A DNA stretch of 64,000 bases from Saturnia japonica (GCA_033032175.1 CM065317.1:19427279-19491278), one strand, 5' to 3'; counted from the first letter of the stretch, positions 33,760-44,820 are shown. Notes: generated by a model from the letters alone, not told the origin. A program made the numbers and translations.

Positions 33760-34780
33760 AATAGAGCCACTAGTGCTTGTGTGTATCGCGACAACAAACA
33801 TAATGCCCGCGTTACTCTTTAGCGCGGCGTATTTTGGGTTGTACCAGCATATATCTAGCTATCTACTAGATTTAGAGGTAGTAGTAGCTGTACGGCTTAT
33901 TGGCGTGGTGATAGTTACTTTTGGCAGACACGACTGTTCTTGTGGTATAAATTATTTACCATCACCGTCGCGTATCAAAGTATGCCTTCCGCTATACGCT
34001 GTACTCCCCAATTAATTTGTATCATGTTTGTTGCACAGTAGAATACCAGTTGACATTCTGCTAAATCATTGGAGTTACGTTTGTGTTCTTTTCTATATCG
34101 GCAGTTAATTTTTATAGAATAATCTATGCCGTTAGTAGGTTTAGGAAATTTTTAGCTGAGATAAATCGTATTAATTTCTGGGTGGTAACATACGACAGTT
34201 GCATCCACCTGAATTGCGACCACCATATACCACGTGTAACACCTACTATTGTGGTACGCTTAAGATTGTCGCGTTCAGGGATCAGCTGGTTTATATCCAG
34301 TAATCAATCTGGATGATAGGGATCAGTCTGATTGACTAACGAGTGGCGATCACCATGTTAAGCTCGTCATAGTAACTGTTATTTGGTTTGCCGCCAACCA
34401 TACGTTTTGGAGGTATATCCAGCAACCGAGAAGCTTGGAGGCTGATATGAGATTGAGAACCGACGATAGATTGTAGGTATTGTACTTTGACGTGCTGCTA
34501 TAAAAAAACATAGTTCTATTATTTATTGGATACGTGTGTGGGGGGTAGGTGAAGGGGTAACCATTGCAAAGGGAGGATCCTCCGACCAGACGAGTGTTAT
34601 GTCAGGCGGGCTGCTGCCCAACGGTTGTTGTCGGGTTCTTGTATATACACTCAATTGTTCGGTTAATTTCTGTATCGCGATGTAGAATGCGTCGTATGTG
34701 GCGAGATAGATGTCGCTACTCGTGGATATGGGAACTATTTTTCTAACAAACCATAAAAATGAGGACATAATTATATCATA
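33760..34780. repeat. Cluster of unclassified dispersed repeats upstream of the LINE
   Basis: Relatively GC-rich. One part (34180-34400) matches 28590-28720 and 58725-58800 (ggtttgtc/gccgcc..., cgtcatagtgactgt). Another (34640-34714, minus) matches 28409-28475 and encodes SDIYLATYDA-YIAI-KLTEQL in both copies. No complete frame. Confidence 0.45.
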
Positions 34781-34913
34781 ATATTTCATTGCTCTGAAAT
34801 AGATACCCTCTGAGTTATTAACTTATTATTGCGTTACGTTATTATTACTCAAGTATATCAGAGTACATAATATAAATTGGTGAATTGTGAATCGTTTGCA
34901 ACATAATAATAAA

Positions 34914-35864
34914 ATGTCATTGTGTTTGAAGTGTAACGAAACTGTTTCCGATTTTGTGTTATGCAAGGAATGTGAAGGTTGTTACCACTATGTGTGTGCC
35001 GGTATCTCCGAAAGTGTCTATCGTAAGATGGGAGCGGAGAAGAAGGCTGCTTGGCGGTGTATTTCCTGCAAGAATCCTTCTGTTGATAATTCAGTGTTGG
35101 CAGATTTATTAAGAGAAATCAGAAGTTTCCGATGAGACTTTAACTCAAAGAAAACAGAATTTAGTACAGTAAAATCTGATATTCATAATACAAATAATAA
35201 TATTCAAGATCTTAATAAAAAATGGAATGATATAGAATCATGTTTTAAAGGAATGGAAGGTAGACTGATTTTAGTAGAAGAAAAAATTCAAGAGATGACC
35301 GTAATACAAAAAAAATTAAATCAAGCAAAAGATACAATACTCGAGCTAAGATATGAAAATAGCCTGCAAGATCAGTTCGCCCGACAAAATAATATAGAGT
35401 TATCAGGGGTACCCCCTCGCAGTGGTGAGAATTTACATCATATTTTAAATGATTTATGCAGAGTTGTGGATTTTACGCTCTTGGATATAGATCTCGACAC
35501 GATCCATCGTGTTCGACCTTATAACAACTTTGGAACCGATGGTAATAAGCTAGCTGTACGTCACCCTTCCATTATTGTACGGTTCACACAGCGACACCGT
35601 AAGGATCAGCTGATCGCAGCCGTTCGCGCTCGTCGTGGTTTAACGACAGCGGAGATCGGTATACCCGGAGCTGCTTCCAACCTTTACTTGAATGACCACC
35701 TTACACCCGCAAATAAGCTGTTATTAAAGCGCGCCAGAGAACTCAAAGTCCTTTATAACTATTCCTATATTTGGGTTAGAGACTATAAAATACTTATGAG
35801 GAAAAATTATAAATCAGGTATTATTCGTATTTCTAAAGAATCTGATCTCCAGAAAATTAAGTGA
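34914..35864 (+). pseudogene. LINE ORF1: PHD finger, coiled coil and FP25-like domain; one in-frame TGA
   Basis: Starts at ATG 34914 (MSLCLKC). Residues 4-52 form a C4HC3 PHD-type finger (CLKC, CKEC, H-x2-C, CISC). A heptad-rich stretch follows (about residues 85-155), then an RRM/FP25-like domain (ELSGVPPRSGENLHHIL, IDLDTIHRVRP, IIVRFTQRHRKDQLI, YLNDHLTPANK) seen in ORF1 proteins of lepidopteran CR1-group LINEs. In such elements ORF1p binds RNA and chaperones the RNP. The sole defect is TGA at 35133-35135 (codon 74), between finger and coiled coil; the frame is otherwise open over 316 codons. Readthrough is possible but a simple nonsense mutation is likelier. Confidence 0.8.
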
Positions 35865-36220
35865 CTGTCCTGTTTATATTTCTTGTGTAAAAAACTTTGT
35901 TACAAAAAGTTAATAAGCTATAGTTGCATTCCTATTATTTACTACATTTGTTATAAAAGCAAATCACCCCTTCATAATATTATCAATAATATTATTTCCT
36001 TGCTAATCATTTTAATAATTTTATGTAGTTTTCATTTTGAAAATATGTCAACTCATGTTCCTTTGAAACATACGTTAGAGTATTATGTATATATAGTCAC
36101 AAATCCGTTCATTATATTCAATAAAAATATTGTCAATAATAATTTGTATAAGTATTGTTTGTGTAATTACTGTTTTCAAAAGAGCTTAAATTAAATGGTT
36201 TAAATATTTATTATCAGAAT

Positions 36221-39121
36221 GTGAGAGGACTGCGTACAAAATCGCATACTTTTCTTTCTGGCGTTTTACAATGTAACTATGTCTTGATTTGTTTAACAGA
36301 AACATGGTTATCTTCAGATTTCGATAGTGCTGAGTATTTTTACAGCAATTATATTGTATACAGACGAGATCGTTCTAATACTATGAAAGATGTGAGGGGA
36401 GGTGGAGTTTTGATAGCGGTACGCCGGGAACTTGTTGCTCGGCGCCGTGACGAGTGGTGTTCGGCGTGCGATTCCGAGGAGCTGTGGTTGAGCATCGAGC
36501 TGGGTTCAGCGTCCGCGGCCACGGCTTACCCCCGCTCCCCTACCTTCGCGCCTCCGACCAATAAGCGAGATACATTACGCTCATTGCATATTGTGTGTTG
36601 TTATTTCCCGCACAATGATAACCATTTACTATCGTTACAACGATTCTTTGATAATTCATATGAAATCATGCACAATGACAGAAGTGACAGCATCTTTTTA
36701 TTGTTGGGCGACTATAATATATATCAGGCGGAATGGGATCGTGACGAATTTTTTAATTTAAGGTTATTAAATACTGCTAACTGTAACAAAGTAACGATCT
36801 TATCCGATTTTATGAATTTTAGCAATACTTTACAATACAACAGTTGTTATAATGTTAATAAGCGTATTCTTGACCTAGTGTTAAGTAATAGTAATTGCCA
36901 TGTCAAAGCTTGTCCTTCACCACTCACTTCTGAGGACATGCATCACAAATCTCTCGAAATAGAAATTAATTTTTTCTCGGTGATATACATTAAAGATGTC
37001 GACCGTTTTAAATATATCTATCACTCAGCTAATTTTGAAGAGCTAAGTAAGGGTTTGGGAGATATCAATTGGGTTCAATGTCTTAGTTGTTTGAACACTG
37101 AAGAAGCTGTTACTTATTTTTATTGCATTTTGCATAAGTTAATTGATCAATTTGTCCCTAGGAAACCAATACATTTAAATAAAAATTATCCACCTTGGTA
37201 TTCCCGAGCATTACTAAAACTTATTCGTGAAAAGTTAAAAGTTCATGCAAATTGGAAAAAATATAAAAATGATCGAGACTTAGTAGAATTTAAAATCTTA
37301 CGTAGAAGAGAAAAATGCCTAGAAGCAGAATGCTATCGAAATTATATTTCGTTTTCTGAGGCTAAAATTACTACATCGCCAAAGTATTTTTGGTCCTTCA
37401 TTAAATCTAAGTTCTCTGATAACAATATACCGGCTAAAATGATATACGATAATCAATCTTCACCAGATAGTGAAGAAATATGCAATATGTTTAATAATTA
37501 TTTTAATTCAGTGTTTGTAACCAGTCGCCACGAAGATACTCATCATAGATGCTATGATACATCATTATCATTAGTAGATATTGGTACTATTAATATTTCC
37601 CAAGAAATGGTATTCGAACTATTAAAACAAACTGACACTAATAAAGGTGCTGGTTTTGATGAGGTTTACCCCATTTTGGTGTCAAGACTTGCAAAAGAAT
37701 TGTCTTCGCCGCTTTTTATAATTTTTATGAAGTCACTAACTGAAGGATGTTTACCGAATGTCTGGAAAATGGCACTGATAACTCCAATTCTAAAAGGAGG
37801 TGATAAACATAATGTTAAGCATTATAGACCAATCTCAAAACTTTGCGTTTTTGCAAAACTTTTTGAAAAGATAATTACTAACGAATTAACAACACAAATT
37901 TGTCATCATATTACTGTTGAGCAGCATGGATTCTTTCGCGGTAGCAGTGTTGACACTAATTTAGTCGGTTACACTACTTTTATTACAAAAGCACTCGATT
38001 CTAGCTATCAGGTGCACGCAGTGTATACTGATTTCTCTAAAGCATTTGATAAAATAAATCATTCAATATTACTGAACAAGTTATTAAGGGTCGGTATACA
38101 CGGTAACCTTCTAAGGTGGATTGAGTCGTATATAAGAAACCGCAGTCAAGCTGTAGCACTCAAAGGTTATCGTTCTAGGTTTCTAGCGATTTCTTCCGGT
38201 ATTCCCCAAGGATCTCATCTTGGCCCTTTCCTATTTACGCTGTATATCAATGATATAGGGGCATGTTTTAAGGAGTCTTGTCATTTACTCTATGCAGACG
38301 ATACAAAAAAATTTAAAATCGTTCAATCAGAGGCTGACTGTATGCAATTACAAAATTATCTCAATATGTTTAATGAATATTGCTTGTCAAATCAATTATT
38401 TATTAACAGTGACAAGTGCCACATTATTTATTTCACACGGAAACGAAATCCTTTAATTTACAACTATGAACTGTCTGGGAATATAATTAAACGTGTTAAT
38501 GAGGTTCGTGATTTAGGTGTCATTCTGGATTCTGGATTGCACTTCAATCTTCACATAGATACTATCGTCTCTAAAGCTCTTAAGAAACTCGGCTTAATAC
38601 TGCGTTTGAGTAAACCCTTTAAGAAAGTAGACACTTTAAAAGTCTTATATTACGCCTATGTTCGCAGTATATTGGAGTTTGCAAGTGTAGTTTGGAGCCC
38701 ACAATATGAAGTGCACATAGCCAGAATTAAGAAAGTACAGAACAGATTTTTAAAGTCCCTCGATTATAGAACTAGTCATAATTTTATTGATTTTAAAACA
38801 AGTGCTTCCAGGCATAATATTCAATCCTTAAAATATAGGAGGATATATCTTGATGCAATCTTCTTACATAAAATAATTAATTACCATATAGATTCCTCTC
38901 CACTTCTGGAACACATTTCTTTAAAAATACCGCGATCAAACGCACGATCAAAGGACACATTTTATGTTCCCTTTTGTCGGACAAATTATCTCAAAAACTC
39001 CTTCTTTCAACGTTCTTGTTATTACTATAACAGATTTCTTAGCGATGTTGACATATTTTCAAACAAATTATCATCTTACAAAAGGAAGGTACGTGATTTG
39101 TTGAATAAAGACATGTTATGA
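36221..39121 (+). CDS. LINE ORF2: AP endonuclease and reverse transcriptase
   Basis: 966 intact codons. The endonuclease opens with NVRGLRTK, then LTETWL (E27), RGGGVLIAV, GDYNI (D164, N166) and DMHHKSLEI. The RT holds LITPILKGGDKHNVKHYRP, QHGFFRGSS, YTDFSKAFDKINH (D604), SGIPQGSHLGP and the YADD box (Y691-D694), then VRDLGVILDS and a C-terminal SILEFASVVWSP block. No RNase H domain. This is the CR1/Jockey group layout: the protein nicks target DNA and primes reverse transcription there. The open frame extends upstream to about 36,167 without an ATG (YYQN precedes VRGL); 36221 is a GTG, so the true start is unsettled (reinitiation or loss of the original ATG). All catalytic residues seem present. 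Confidence 0.9.
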   Translation: MRGLRTKSHTFLSGVLQCNYVLICLTETWLSSDFDSAEYFYSNYIVYRRDRSNTMKDVRGGGVLIAVRRELVARRRDEWCSACDSEELWLSIELGSASAATAYPRSPTFAPPTNKRDTLRSLHIVCCYFPHNDNHLLSLQRFFDNSYEIMHNDRSDSIFLLLGDYNIYQAEWDRDEFFNLRLLNTANCNKVTILSDFMNFSNTLQYNSCYNVNKRILDLVLSNSNCHVKACPSPLTSEDMHHKSLEIEINFFSVIYIKDVDRFKYIYHSANFEELSKGLGDINWVQCLSCLNTEEAVTYFYCILHKLIDQFVPRKPIHLNKNYPPWYSRALLKLIREKLKVHANWKKYKNDRDLVEFKILRRREKCLEAECYRNYISFSEAKITTSPKYFWSFIKSKFSDNNIPAKMIYDNQSSPDSEEICNMFNNYFNSVFVTSRHEDTHHRCYDTSLSLVDIGTINISQEMVFELLKQTDTNKGAGFDEVYPILVSRLAKELSSPLFIIFMKSLTEGCLPNVWKMALITPILKGGDKHNVKHYRPISKLCVFAKLFEKIITNELTTQICHHITVEQHGFFRGSSVDTNLVGYTTFITKALDSSYQVHAVYTDFSKAFDKINHSILLNKLLRVGIHGNLLRWIESYIRNRSQAVALKGYRSRFLAISSGIPQGSHLGPFLFTLYINDIGACFKESCHLLYADDTKKFKIVQSEADCMQLQNYLNMFNEYCLSNQLFINSDKCHIIYFTRKRNPLIYNYELSGNIIKRVNEVRDLGVILDSGLHFNLHIDTIVSKALKKLGLILRLSKPFKKVDTLKVLYYAYVRSILEFASVVWSPQYEVHIARIKKVQNRFLKSLDYRTSHNFIDFKTSASRHNIQSLKYRRIYLDAIFLHKIINYHIDSSPLLEHISLKIPRSNARSKDTFYVPFCRTNYLKNSFFQRSCYYYNRFLSDVDIFSNKLSSYKRKVRDLLNKDML

Positions 39122-39359
39122 TATAACATAAATTTAACTCTTGTATGTTTTTATTTTAATGTTGATATTTGAATTGTAAATTTATTTAGTTCTTTTTTTT
39201 AATATGATTGTAACGCTACGATTTTTGAAAAAATATATATAGATATATGTACTTCGATGTATGGTACTGTAGGCCTGTTTGTATAAATTATATTTAAACA
39301 TGTTTATGTTATGGCTGTATGTTACCTTAATTAAATAAAAAAATAAATCATAAACGTAA

Positions 39360-40470
39360 ATTGATATTTGTCAAAATTTTAAGGTATATAACAAAGCATA
39401 ATATATTCCACTAAAGCAGCACTATTCTATTACAGTTAAGTATTGTTCCGATCTTAGGGATTTTGTCTGTGAATACGCACTGGCGTACGAACTGATCCAA
39501 CTCTGTCCTAGTAGTAGCGACCTTGCGACTAGCCTTCGACAGTATAAATAAATCTTCAAATATGAAAGACAAACCGAAAAAAATCATGATAATATCAATG
39601 CGAATGCATTGTACATAAAGTTATAGCTCGGAAGCTCGCTCAAGTAGAGCGTTTAGCGGAGCACGCAGCGTTTTTATTGTTTTTTTTTTGTTCTTTATAA
39701 GCCTAAGGCGTCACCACAATCTATACGTATTTTAACTGGCCAAGCCCAAGATGGTAACATTAACTTAAGAGTGATAGCTACTATGCTGTGGTTTCATCGC
39801 GTTGTTTTCCTTCGTGGAAAGTTCAGGCCCATTGCAGGAATTCAAACTTTACACGTTATCACTGACTTATTATTGCTTCAGCTGTTAAGTATTATCTACT
39901 TCAAAGTTCTTCGTCTGAAGTGCAACTTTAACCGTTACGTCGTGGTCATTGTGAGGAGTTAGGCTGGATTTAGATTAGTGTGACGGAATGTGTTCTGACG
40001 GCTTGTGCTCTGTTGCATTAGAACTGATTCCGATCTACCTTAGACCAATTAATGTAGTAGAGACGGCCACGTCACAGCAGGTCTGACAAGCATGCACGCG
40101 TCATGCAGCTGTTCTGATACTTAGGTGTTCCTACTATCAATTAGCTCTTGCGATAATATATGTAATCAGGAGGCTGGAAAGTAATTTCAAACGGATTTAT
40201 GATTTATTATGTTCTAAAACAGTGTATTTTATTCGTTTCATAGAATTACTTTCACGGCCCGCCACGCTGTTCGCTCCGCTAAGCTTCTGACCTTAGCTAA
40301 ATATTTCCCACGTGTGTATTGTATTCATGTAATAATTCCCATTATTATCTTCATTTTAATATGATTCATTGTCTGTTACATCTTTGTAAGTACCTACGCA
40401 GTATTTACAATGCATTTAAATGTAAAATTTCGAATGCAAAATGTAGTAATTAATATGGTACTTTTTGTAA
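39360..40470. other. Interval between LINE and Tigger element
   Basis: Higher GC in 39,430-40,140. A partial inverted repeat links gcgtttagcggagcacgcagcg (39,648-39,669) with cgctgttcgctccgctaagc (40,265-40,284), about 600 bp apart; it may be an unclassified MITE. No gene. Confidence 0.35.
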
Positions 40471-40473
40471 ATA

Positions 40474-40556
40474 CAGTGTAAACTCTTTATAACGAAACTC
40501 AAGGGACTGAGCATTTTTTGTCGTTATAGAGAGTTATCGTTATATGGAGTGACAAA
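40474..40556. repeat. Tigger terminal inverted repeat (left) and subterminal repeat
   Basis: cagtgtaaactctttataac at the edge, preceded by the TA target dinucleotide, then a second ttatagagagttatcgtta block. Confidence 0.6.
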
Positions 40557-40617
40557 AAAACAACCAAATTAACAAGAATTTTTAATATGTATGTCTTAGT
40601 TAATAAATGCTTATAAA

Positions 40618-42081
40618 TTATTGTTTACACATATAGTCTGATAACTTTGTCTGACGTTTTTTGCTATGCCAGTACTTGTTTTGTATCATTTTATGTATTC
40701 TATTCATATCTAGATATGTGGTGGAATCGTCTTGATTAAACAACAAAAAAAATTCTACCAACTTAGCGCCATCTAGGGCTTGTTGAATTTTTGGTGGTGA
40801 TTCGGCTTTCTCCACTTGATCATCTTCTTCATCTTGAGTATCGGGTGTTTCCTGACTTTTTGACACTAAATCAACAATTTGTTCATCTGTAAGTGTACCA
40901 GTTGTGGCTACATCCTCATGTATATTTTCGTACGATTGTAGATCTTCGTTAAAATTGTTTGGTATGTTGAACTGGCTTATCCATTCACTCAGTGGTAGAT
41001 TGTCTTCACTGTCAAATTGGTTCGTTTTTTGGCTACTACATAATCCAGCATGTCGAAAAGAATGTTTGATAGTGGCTGCTGTTACCTCTTGCCAGGCTTT
41101 TGATAAGGAGTTCACTGCTTGTAGCATGTTGATCGAGACCTTGCCGTCAGTTTCAGTCATATCTATCAACATTTTCCGTTTATAGTGGCCCTTTAGGCTT
41201 TTAATTACACTCTGATCCATTGGTTGTAAAATACTGGTTGTATTAGCTGGGAAAAATGCTAACTCTATGTTTCGAAGATTAGATATGATTGGGTGAACCG
41301 GACAATTTTGTACTAGAAGCAAGATTTTCCGTGATTTTAATTCAGCATCCCATTTTCTCACTTCCTCTTCAAAAATCTGCGATGTCACCCAAGCTGACTT
41401 GTTTGCTTTGTACGTAACTGGCAACTGTTTTATGTTCTTAAAACACCGAGGGTTTTTCGATTTGCCTATAACTAAGAGCTTTCTTTTTTCTGTGCTACTC
41501 ATATTGGCAGCCACTAGAACTGTAATACGCTCTTTAGACAGTTTTCCTCCAACACATTTTTCCCCAGAAAGGCCAGTTTCATGTGCATTAAAAATGTCTT
41601 CTGGTGAGTACTTCAACTTTAATTTAGGCCACACTGTACTAATCCAATTGTTAGTCACATTCATATCGACATCCCGCGCCTCTCCGTTCATTTTACCGTA
41701 CGTAATTTGGTGACGATGCTTAAATTTTCCGAACCAACCTTCAGATGCTTTAAAGTCAATCATGCCAAGTTGGTTGGCAAACTTTTCAGCCTTAGCTTTT
41801 ACAATTGGCCCCAATATGGGTACATTATTCTGGCGCTGATTGTTAAACCACGACAACATTGCCTGATCTAAGTCTTCGAATTTTGGCTTTCTTAATTTTT
41901 TAGAAGAGTTTCCTTCCAGCGCCGCCTGTAGAATTGTTTTTTGGTTTTTCCAAATGGTAGCAACAGTGGATTGACTTAGTTCGAAACGCCTTCCAACATC
42001 ACTTTTATTTTTTCCCTTTTCAATCGCACGTATCACACAAACTTTTTCGTCAACACTAATCGCTTTCCGTATACCGGCCAT
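40618..42081 (-). CDS. Tigger/pogo-family transposase, open frame, two catalytic Asp replaced
   Basis: 487 codons, uninterrupted. Residues 5-55 form a Pipsqueak-type helix-turn-helix (KAISVDEKVCVIRAIEKG, SQSTVATIWKN); residues 65-135 are a CENP-B/Tc5-type HTH (WFNNQRQNNVPI, ASEGWFGKFKHRH); 155-330 are the DDE_1 domain (GEKCVGGKLSKERITVL, LLVIGKSKNPRCFK, NTTSILQPMDQSVIKSLKGHY). Family consensus has NADETG and VDNCPAH; here they are NAHETG (H167) and VQNCPVH (Q258). Only D289 in QPMDQ remains. It should therefore bind DNA but not cut it. The tail (about 400-445) is acidic. A Tigger-type end lies 144 bp downstream; no partner end is seen upstream. Decayed copy or domesticated DNA-binding gene, unresolved. 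Confidence 0.85.
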   Translation of the reverse strand: MAGIRKAISVDEKVCVIRAIEKGKNKSDVGRRFELSQSTVATIWKNQKTILQAALEGNSSKKLRKPKFEDLDQAMLSWFNNQRQNNVPILGPIVKAKAEKFANQLGMIDFKASEGWFGKFKHRHQITYGKMNGEARDVDMNVTNNWISTVWPKLKLKYSPEDIFNAHETGLSGEKCVGGKLSKERITVLVAANMSSTEKRKLLVIGKSKNPRCFKNIKQLPVTYKANKSAWVTSQIFEEEVRKWDAELKSRKILLLVQNCPVHPIISNLRNIELAFFPANTTSILQPMDQSVIKSLKGHYKRKMLIDMTETDGKVSINMLQAVNSLSKAWQEVTAATIKHSFRHAGLCSSQKTNQFDSEDNLPLSEWISQFNIPNNFNEDLQSYENIHEDVATTGTLTDEQIVDLVSKSQETPDTQDEEDDQVEKAESPPKIQQALDGAKLVEFFLLFNQDDSTTYLDMNRIHKMIQNKYWHSKKRQTKLSDYMCKQ

Positions 42082-42624
42082 GTTAACAGTTTCAAAGTAG
42101 ATTTACGACTGATAATACGATAGGTACCCAGTATGCTTGGTCGAAGACCATCACTTCCGAGAAAACAATGCGTGATACTGCACGTATTCAAGGCAATTAA
42201 GGATAAAAAAAACTAGACCGAACTCGGATGTTTCGGAGCTTCAAAGTCTTTTGTTACCTGATAATAAACAATAATACCGATAATAAATATTTACTGTCTA
42301 AAAATATGAACACATTTCTTCGTAATAGCGTTAATGTAATAGGTACAATAATATAATAATAATTTTGTGGACGCATAGAGCCCTCTAATATTTATAGAGA
42401 TATAAATATATGTAAATCTTCTTTCATTATTAGAACCGCAAAAGAAAGGAACTTGTTTCTCGCGTCTGTCATACGGACTTATCAGATAATGAAATGTTGA
42501 AAAGAAGAGAGAATCAATTTTTACTGAATAACCGTCTACCATTTTCAGCCTCGTCTACACTTTCTTTAAGATGTTATTGAGTACAAGAGTCGAACAGTTG
42601 ATAAACAGGATAATTTTAACAAAA

Positions 42625-43080
42625 TAGAAACCACCCTCCCTTCGGTATCCCCTATCCCACGAAAAAAGAATCTTCCAAATCGGTTAATAAATAAAGAAGT
42701 TATGGCTGGACATCCATAAAAAAATACATTCGAATTGTGTAACCTCCGTCTTTTTTTTATTCGGTTAAAAATGATGTTGAAATATTATCTATCAACAAAT
42801 GGAAAAATACAAAGTTTTAGATTACTCAATCTTTGGATTCGGCAATTTTGTGCCGGCGTTTTGACTAAGCCCGATCCATATTTTACGAAGAGGATTTTTC
42901 TTAGTAATCGAACATTTACCCGCTGGTTTTATGGAATTTTGTTGGTTTTGCAACATCAATGGTAGCGTGTTGTGATACCGCGTAGATCAACATATGTCTG
43001 CATCCTAAAGAAAACTTGAGATTCCATTACAAGAAAATATTGCGATGAAATCATTTAACTTAGTAGTGGTAGGGCATTTG
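42625..43080 (+). repeat. Dispersed repeat, long copy (plus), inverted partner of 46270-46830
   Basis: Contains ccaccctcccttcggtatcc, the aagaagttatgg block and a segment around gattactcaatctttggatt that is repeated in reverse at 46270-46600. The two arms lie about 3.2 kb apart. Confidence 0.55.
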
Positions 43081-43203
43081 TAATATTAACTATATATTAC
43101 TCTCAAGTTGAAAATGGATTATGTTCAAAGAGTTACACTTAAATGTCAATCCCTCTACACTTAGCTTTAAGCTACATCATCAGATAGTATTTAATTATCT
43201 TCA

Positions 43204-43563
43204 TCATTATATTAATACGTGAAGCAAAAGCTTTCGGTACCTTTTTAAGCGTATTGCGTGCACGGAAGACTGTGAGATTTGGCATGGTTAAAATTTATAT
43301 GGGGAAGGAGTTCAGAAAGCTAAAATTTCTCTATAGTATCTGTTACTAATATATTGAATAAAATAAATTAATACTGCGAATGATAAACAACCAGTGCCAT
43401 TGAACTTTACACCCTCCAAAATATTGACATTGTCACTCAACGAAAAGTGACAGCAAGTGATGTAGATAATACTCATTGTTTATGAATACTGTAAATGTTA
43501 AACAGAAAATAGTCTATGATAAAAAAGTCGCTGGTCGAATTTTAACCTTAGGGCGACCGCTAG
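43204..43563 (+). mobile_element. Helitron-like element, copy 4
   Basis: It begins A|TCATTATATTAATACG and ends gcgaccgCTAG|T. About 360 bp, same body as the other copies. Confidence 0.75.
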
Positions 43564-43574
43564 TATGAATAGTA

Positions 43575-43690
43575 TATTTAACACCCAGTCACGCAACTGA
43601 CAATTATGCACATAACACAAAAGTTAGTCTTGGGCAGGGATCTAACCCGCGACCTCTCGGCTACTACCACTTACATTGCAGTTAAATGCC
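43575..43690 (-). repeat. tRNA-derived SINE fragment
   Basis: Minus strand carries the same B-box region as 11995-12062 (gtcgcgggttagatccc) after a degenerate gtggtagtagccgag. Confidence 0.5.
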
Positions 43691-44820
43691 TTACCCTATA
43701 AAGTATAATAAACAATGTTAAGGTAATCCATATAATATATCTGATCGTTCTATCTCTAGTACAAGAAATGGAGCCAAAAGCATACATAAACCTATTCTGT
43801 ATTCAGTCATTGCCAATTCGTATCGTGAAAAATGCGCACGATGCACGAAATTACTGAGTTACAGTCGATTCGAAAATATCCTCAAGCACTACGTGTGTAC
43901 CATAAAATCAAATTTATACAATAAAAATAAATATGCAATTGCAAACGAGGTTTACTTGAGCACGACGAGGTTGTGATAATGTAAGCTATATTTTGGTAGC
44001 ATTCTATACGATACAGCTTAATATTTTATTCATCTATTGCAAGCTTTTGCAAACTTGACGTGAATATTGGCTTTTATATATTTTTGTGTTTGATTATATT
44101 CAATGACCTAATATCCAATACCTTAAATTGATTTTCCATACAATCCTTACACATTAATAACTCGATAACTACTCCCCCTATTTACCTAAACCAGCTGCCT
44201 AAACTATTGCATATGGAACACCATAACTAAATTAATAATTATGTGGAATCAAAATGATTAAAATAAAATCCACGTTATTGTTTTTCGTGTCCACATACGT
44301 CGTATTTAAAAAGAATTGGTCATGCCGTAGTGAAAAGTTTGTCCAGCCAGTGAATTTGGAATCGAATCGACTTCCCAGGGTGCGTCGGGCTTCCTCAGGT
44401 GTCGTCACTTGGGGAGGCTGTGTTTATCTACCACGATAAGAAAAAAATGTTTTTTATTATAAGTATCATATATTTATATACTTTGATATGCATTTAGTAA
44501 AAGGTGTTATTTTGACATTACAAACAGAAACTTCAATTTTATTTATTTGTATAGATTACACGTATTGACTAAAGAAGAGTATAACCGAATAACTTGATAT
44601 AAAATAGGTGTCCTAGCATCCTTTATTGGTTATTTATATACAAAAACAAAATAAGTTAAATAAGTTTAATTGATATAAAGAAAGAAGCTCTATTTTAAAA
44701 CGATGTTTTGAAAGAAACACAATTTTATTTTCTTTATTTTAGGCTTAGTCGCTTGGGCGACTATATTGCCCGTATAATTTAAACTTCACAAGAAAATTTC
44801 CAAACAACATAAAATCAATA

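Larger units (their letters stand above)
34855..39350 (+). mobile_element. Nearly full-length CR1/Jockey-group LINE
   Basis: Two coding regions on the plus strand: a PHD-finger ORF1 (34914-35864, one internal stop) and an endonuclease/reverse transcriptase ORF2 (36221-39121, intact), followed by about 230 bp of AT-rich 3' UTR ending in ttaaataaaaaaataaatc. A 305-bp AT-rich spacer separates the two. The 5' boundary is not defined; it abuts a cluster of other repeats (33760-34780). Confidence 0.85.
40474..42200 (-). mobile_element. Tigger/pogo element, one terminal repeat visible
   Basis: Contains the transposase. The left terminus starts after TA at 40472-40473 with cagtgtaaactctttataac, and a second gttatagagagttatcgtta motif follows at about 40,523, typical of Tigger ends. 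I scanned to about 43,000 and found no reverse complement, so the right end is deleted, diverged or replaced. The right boundary given is nominal. Confidence 0.6.

Noticed and set aside
35883..36194. 103-codon hydrophobic frame between LINE ORF1 and ORF2
   Set aside because: AT-rich spacer translation (I/N/Y/K), no domain; overlaps the ORF2 upstream region in another frame.
40904..41713. Two plus-strand frames of about 93 and 104 codons
   Set aside because: Antisense of the Tigger transposase.
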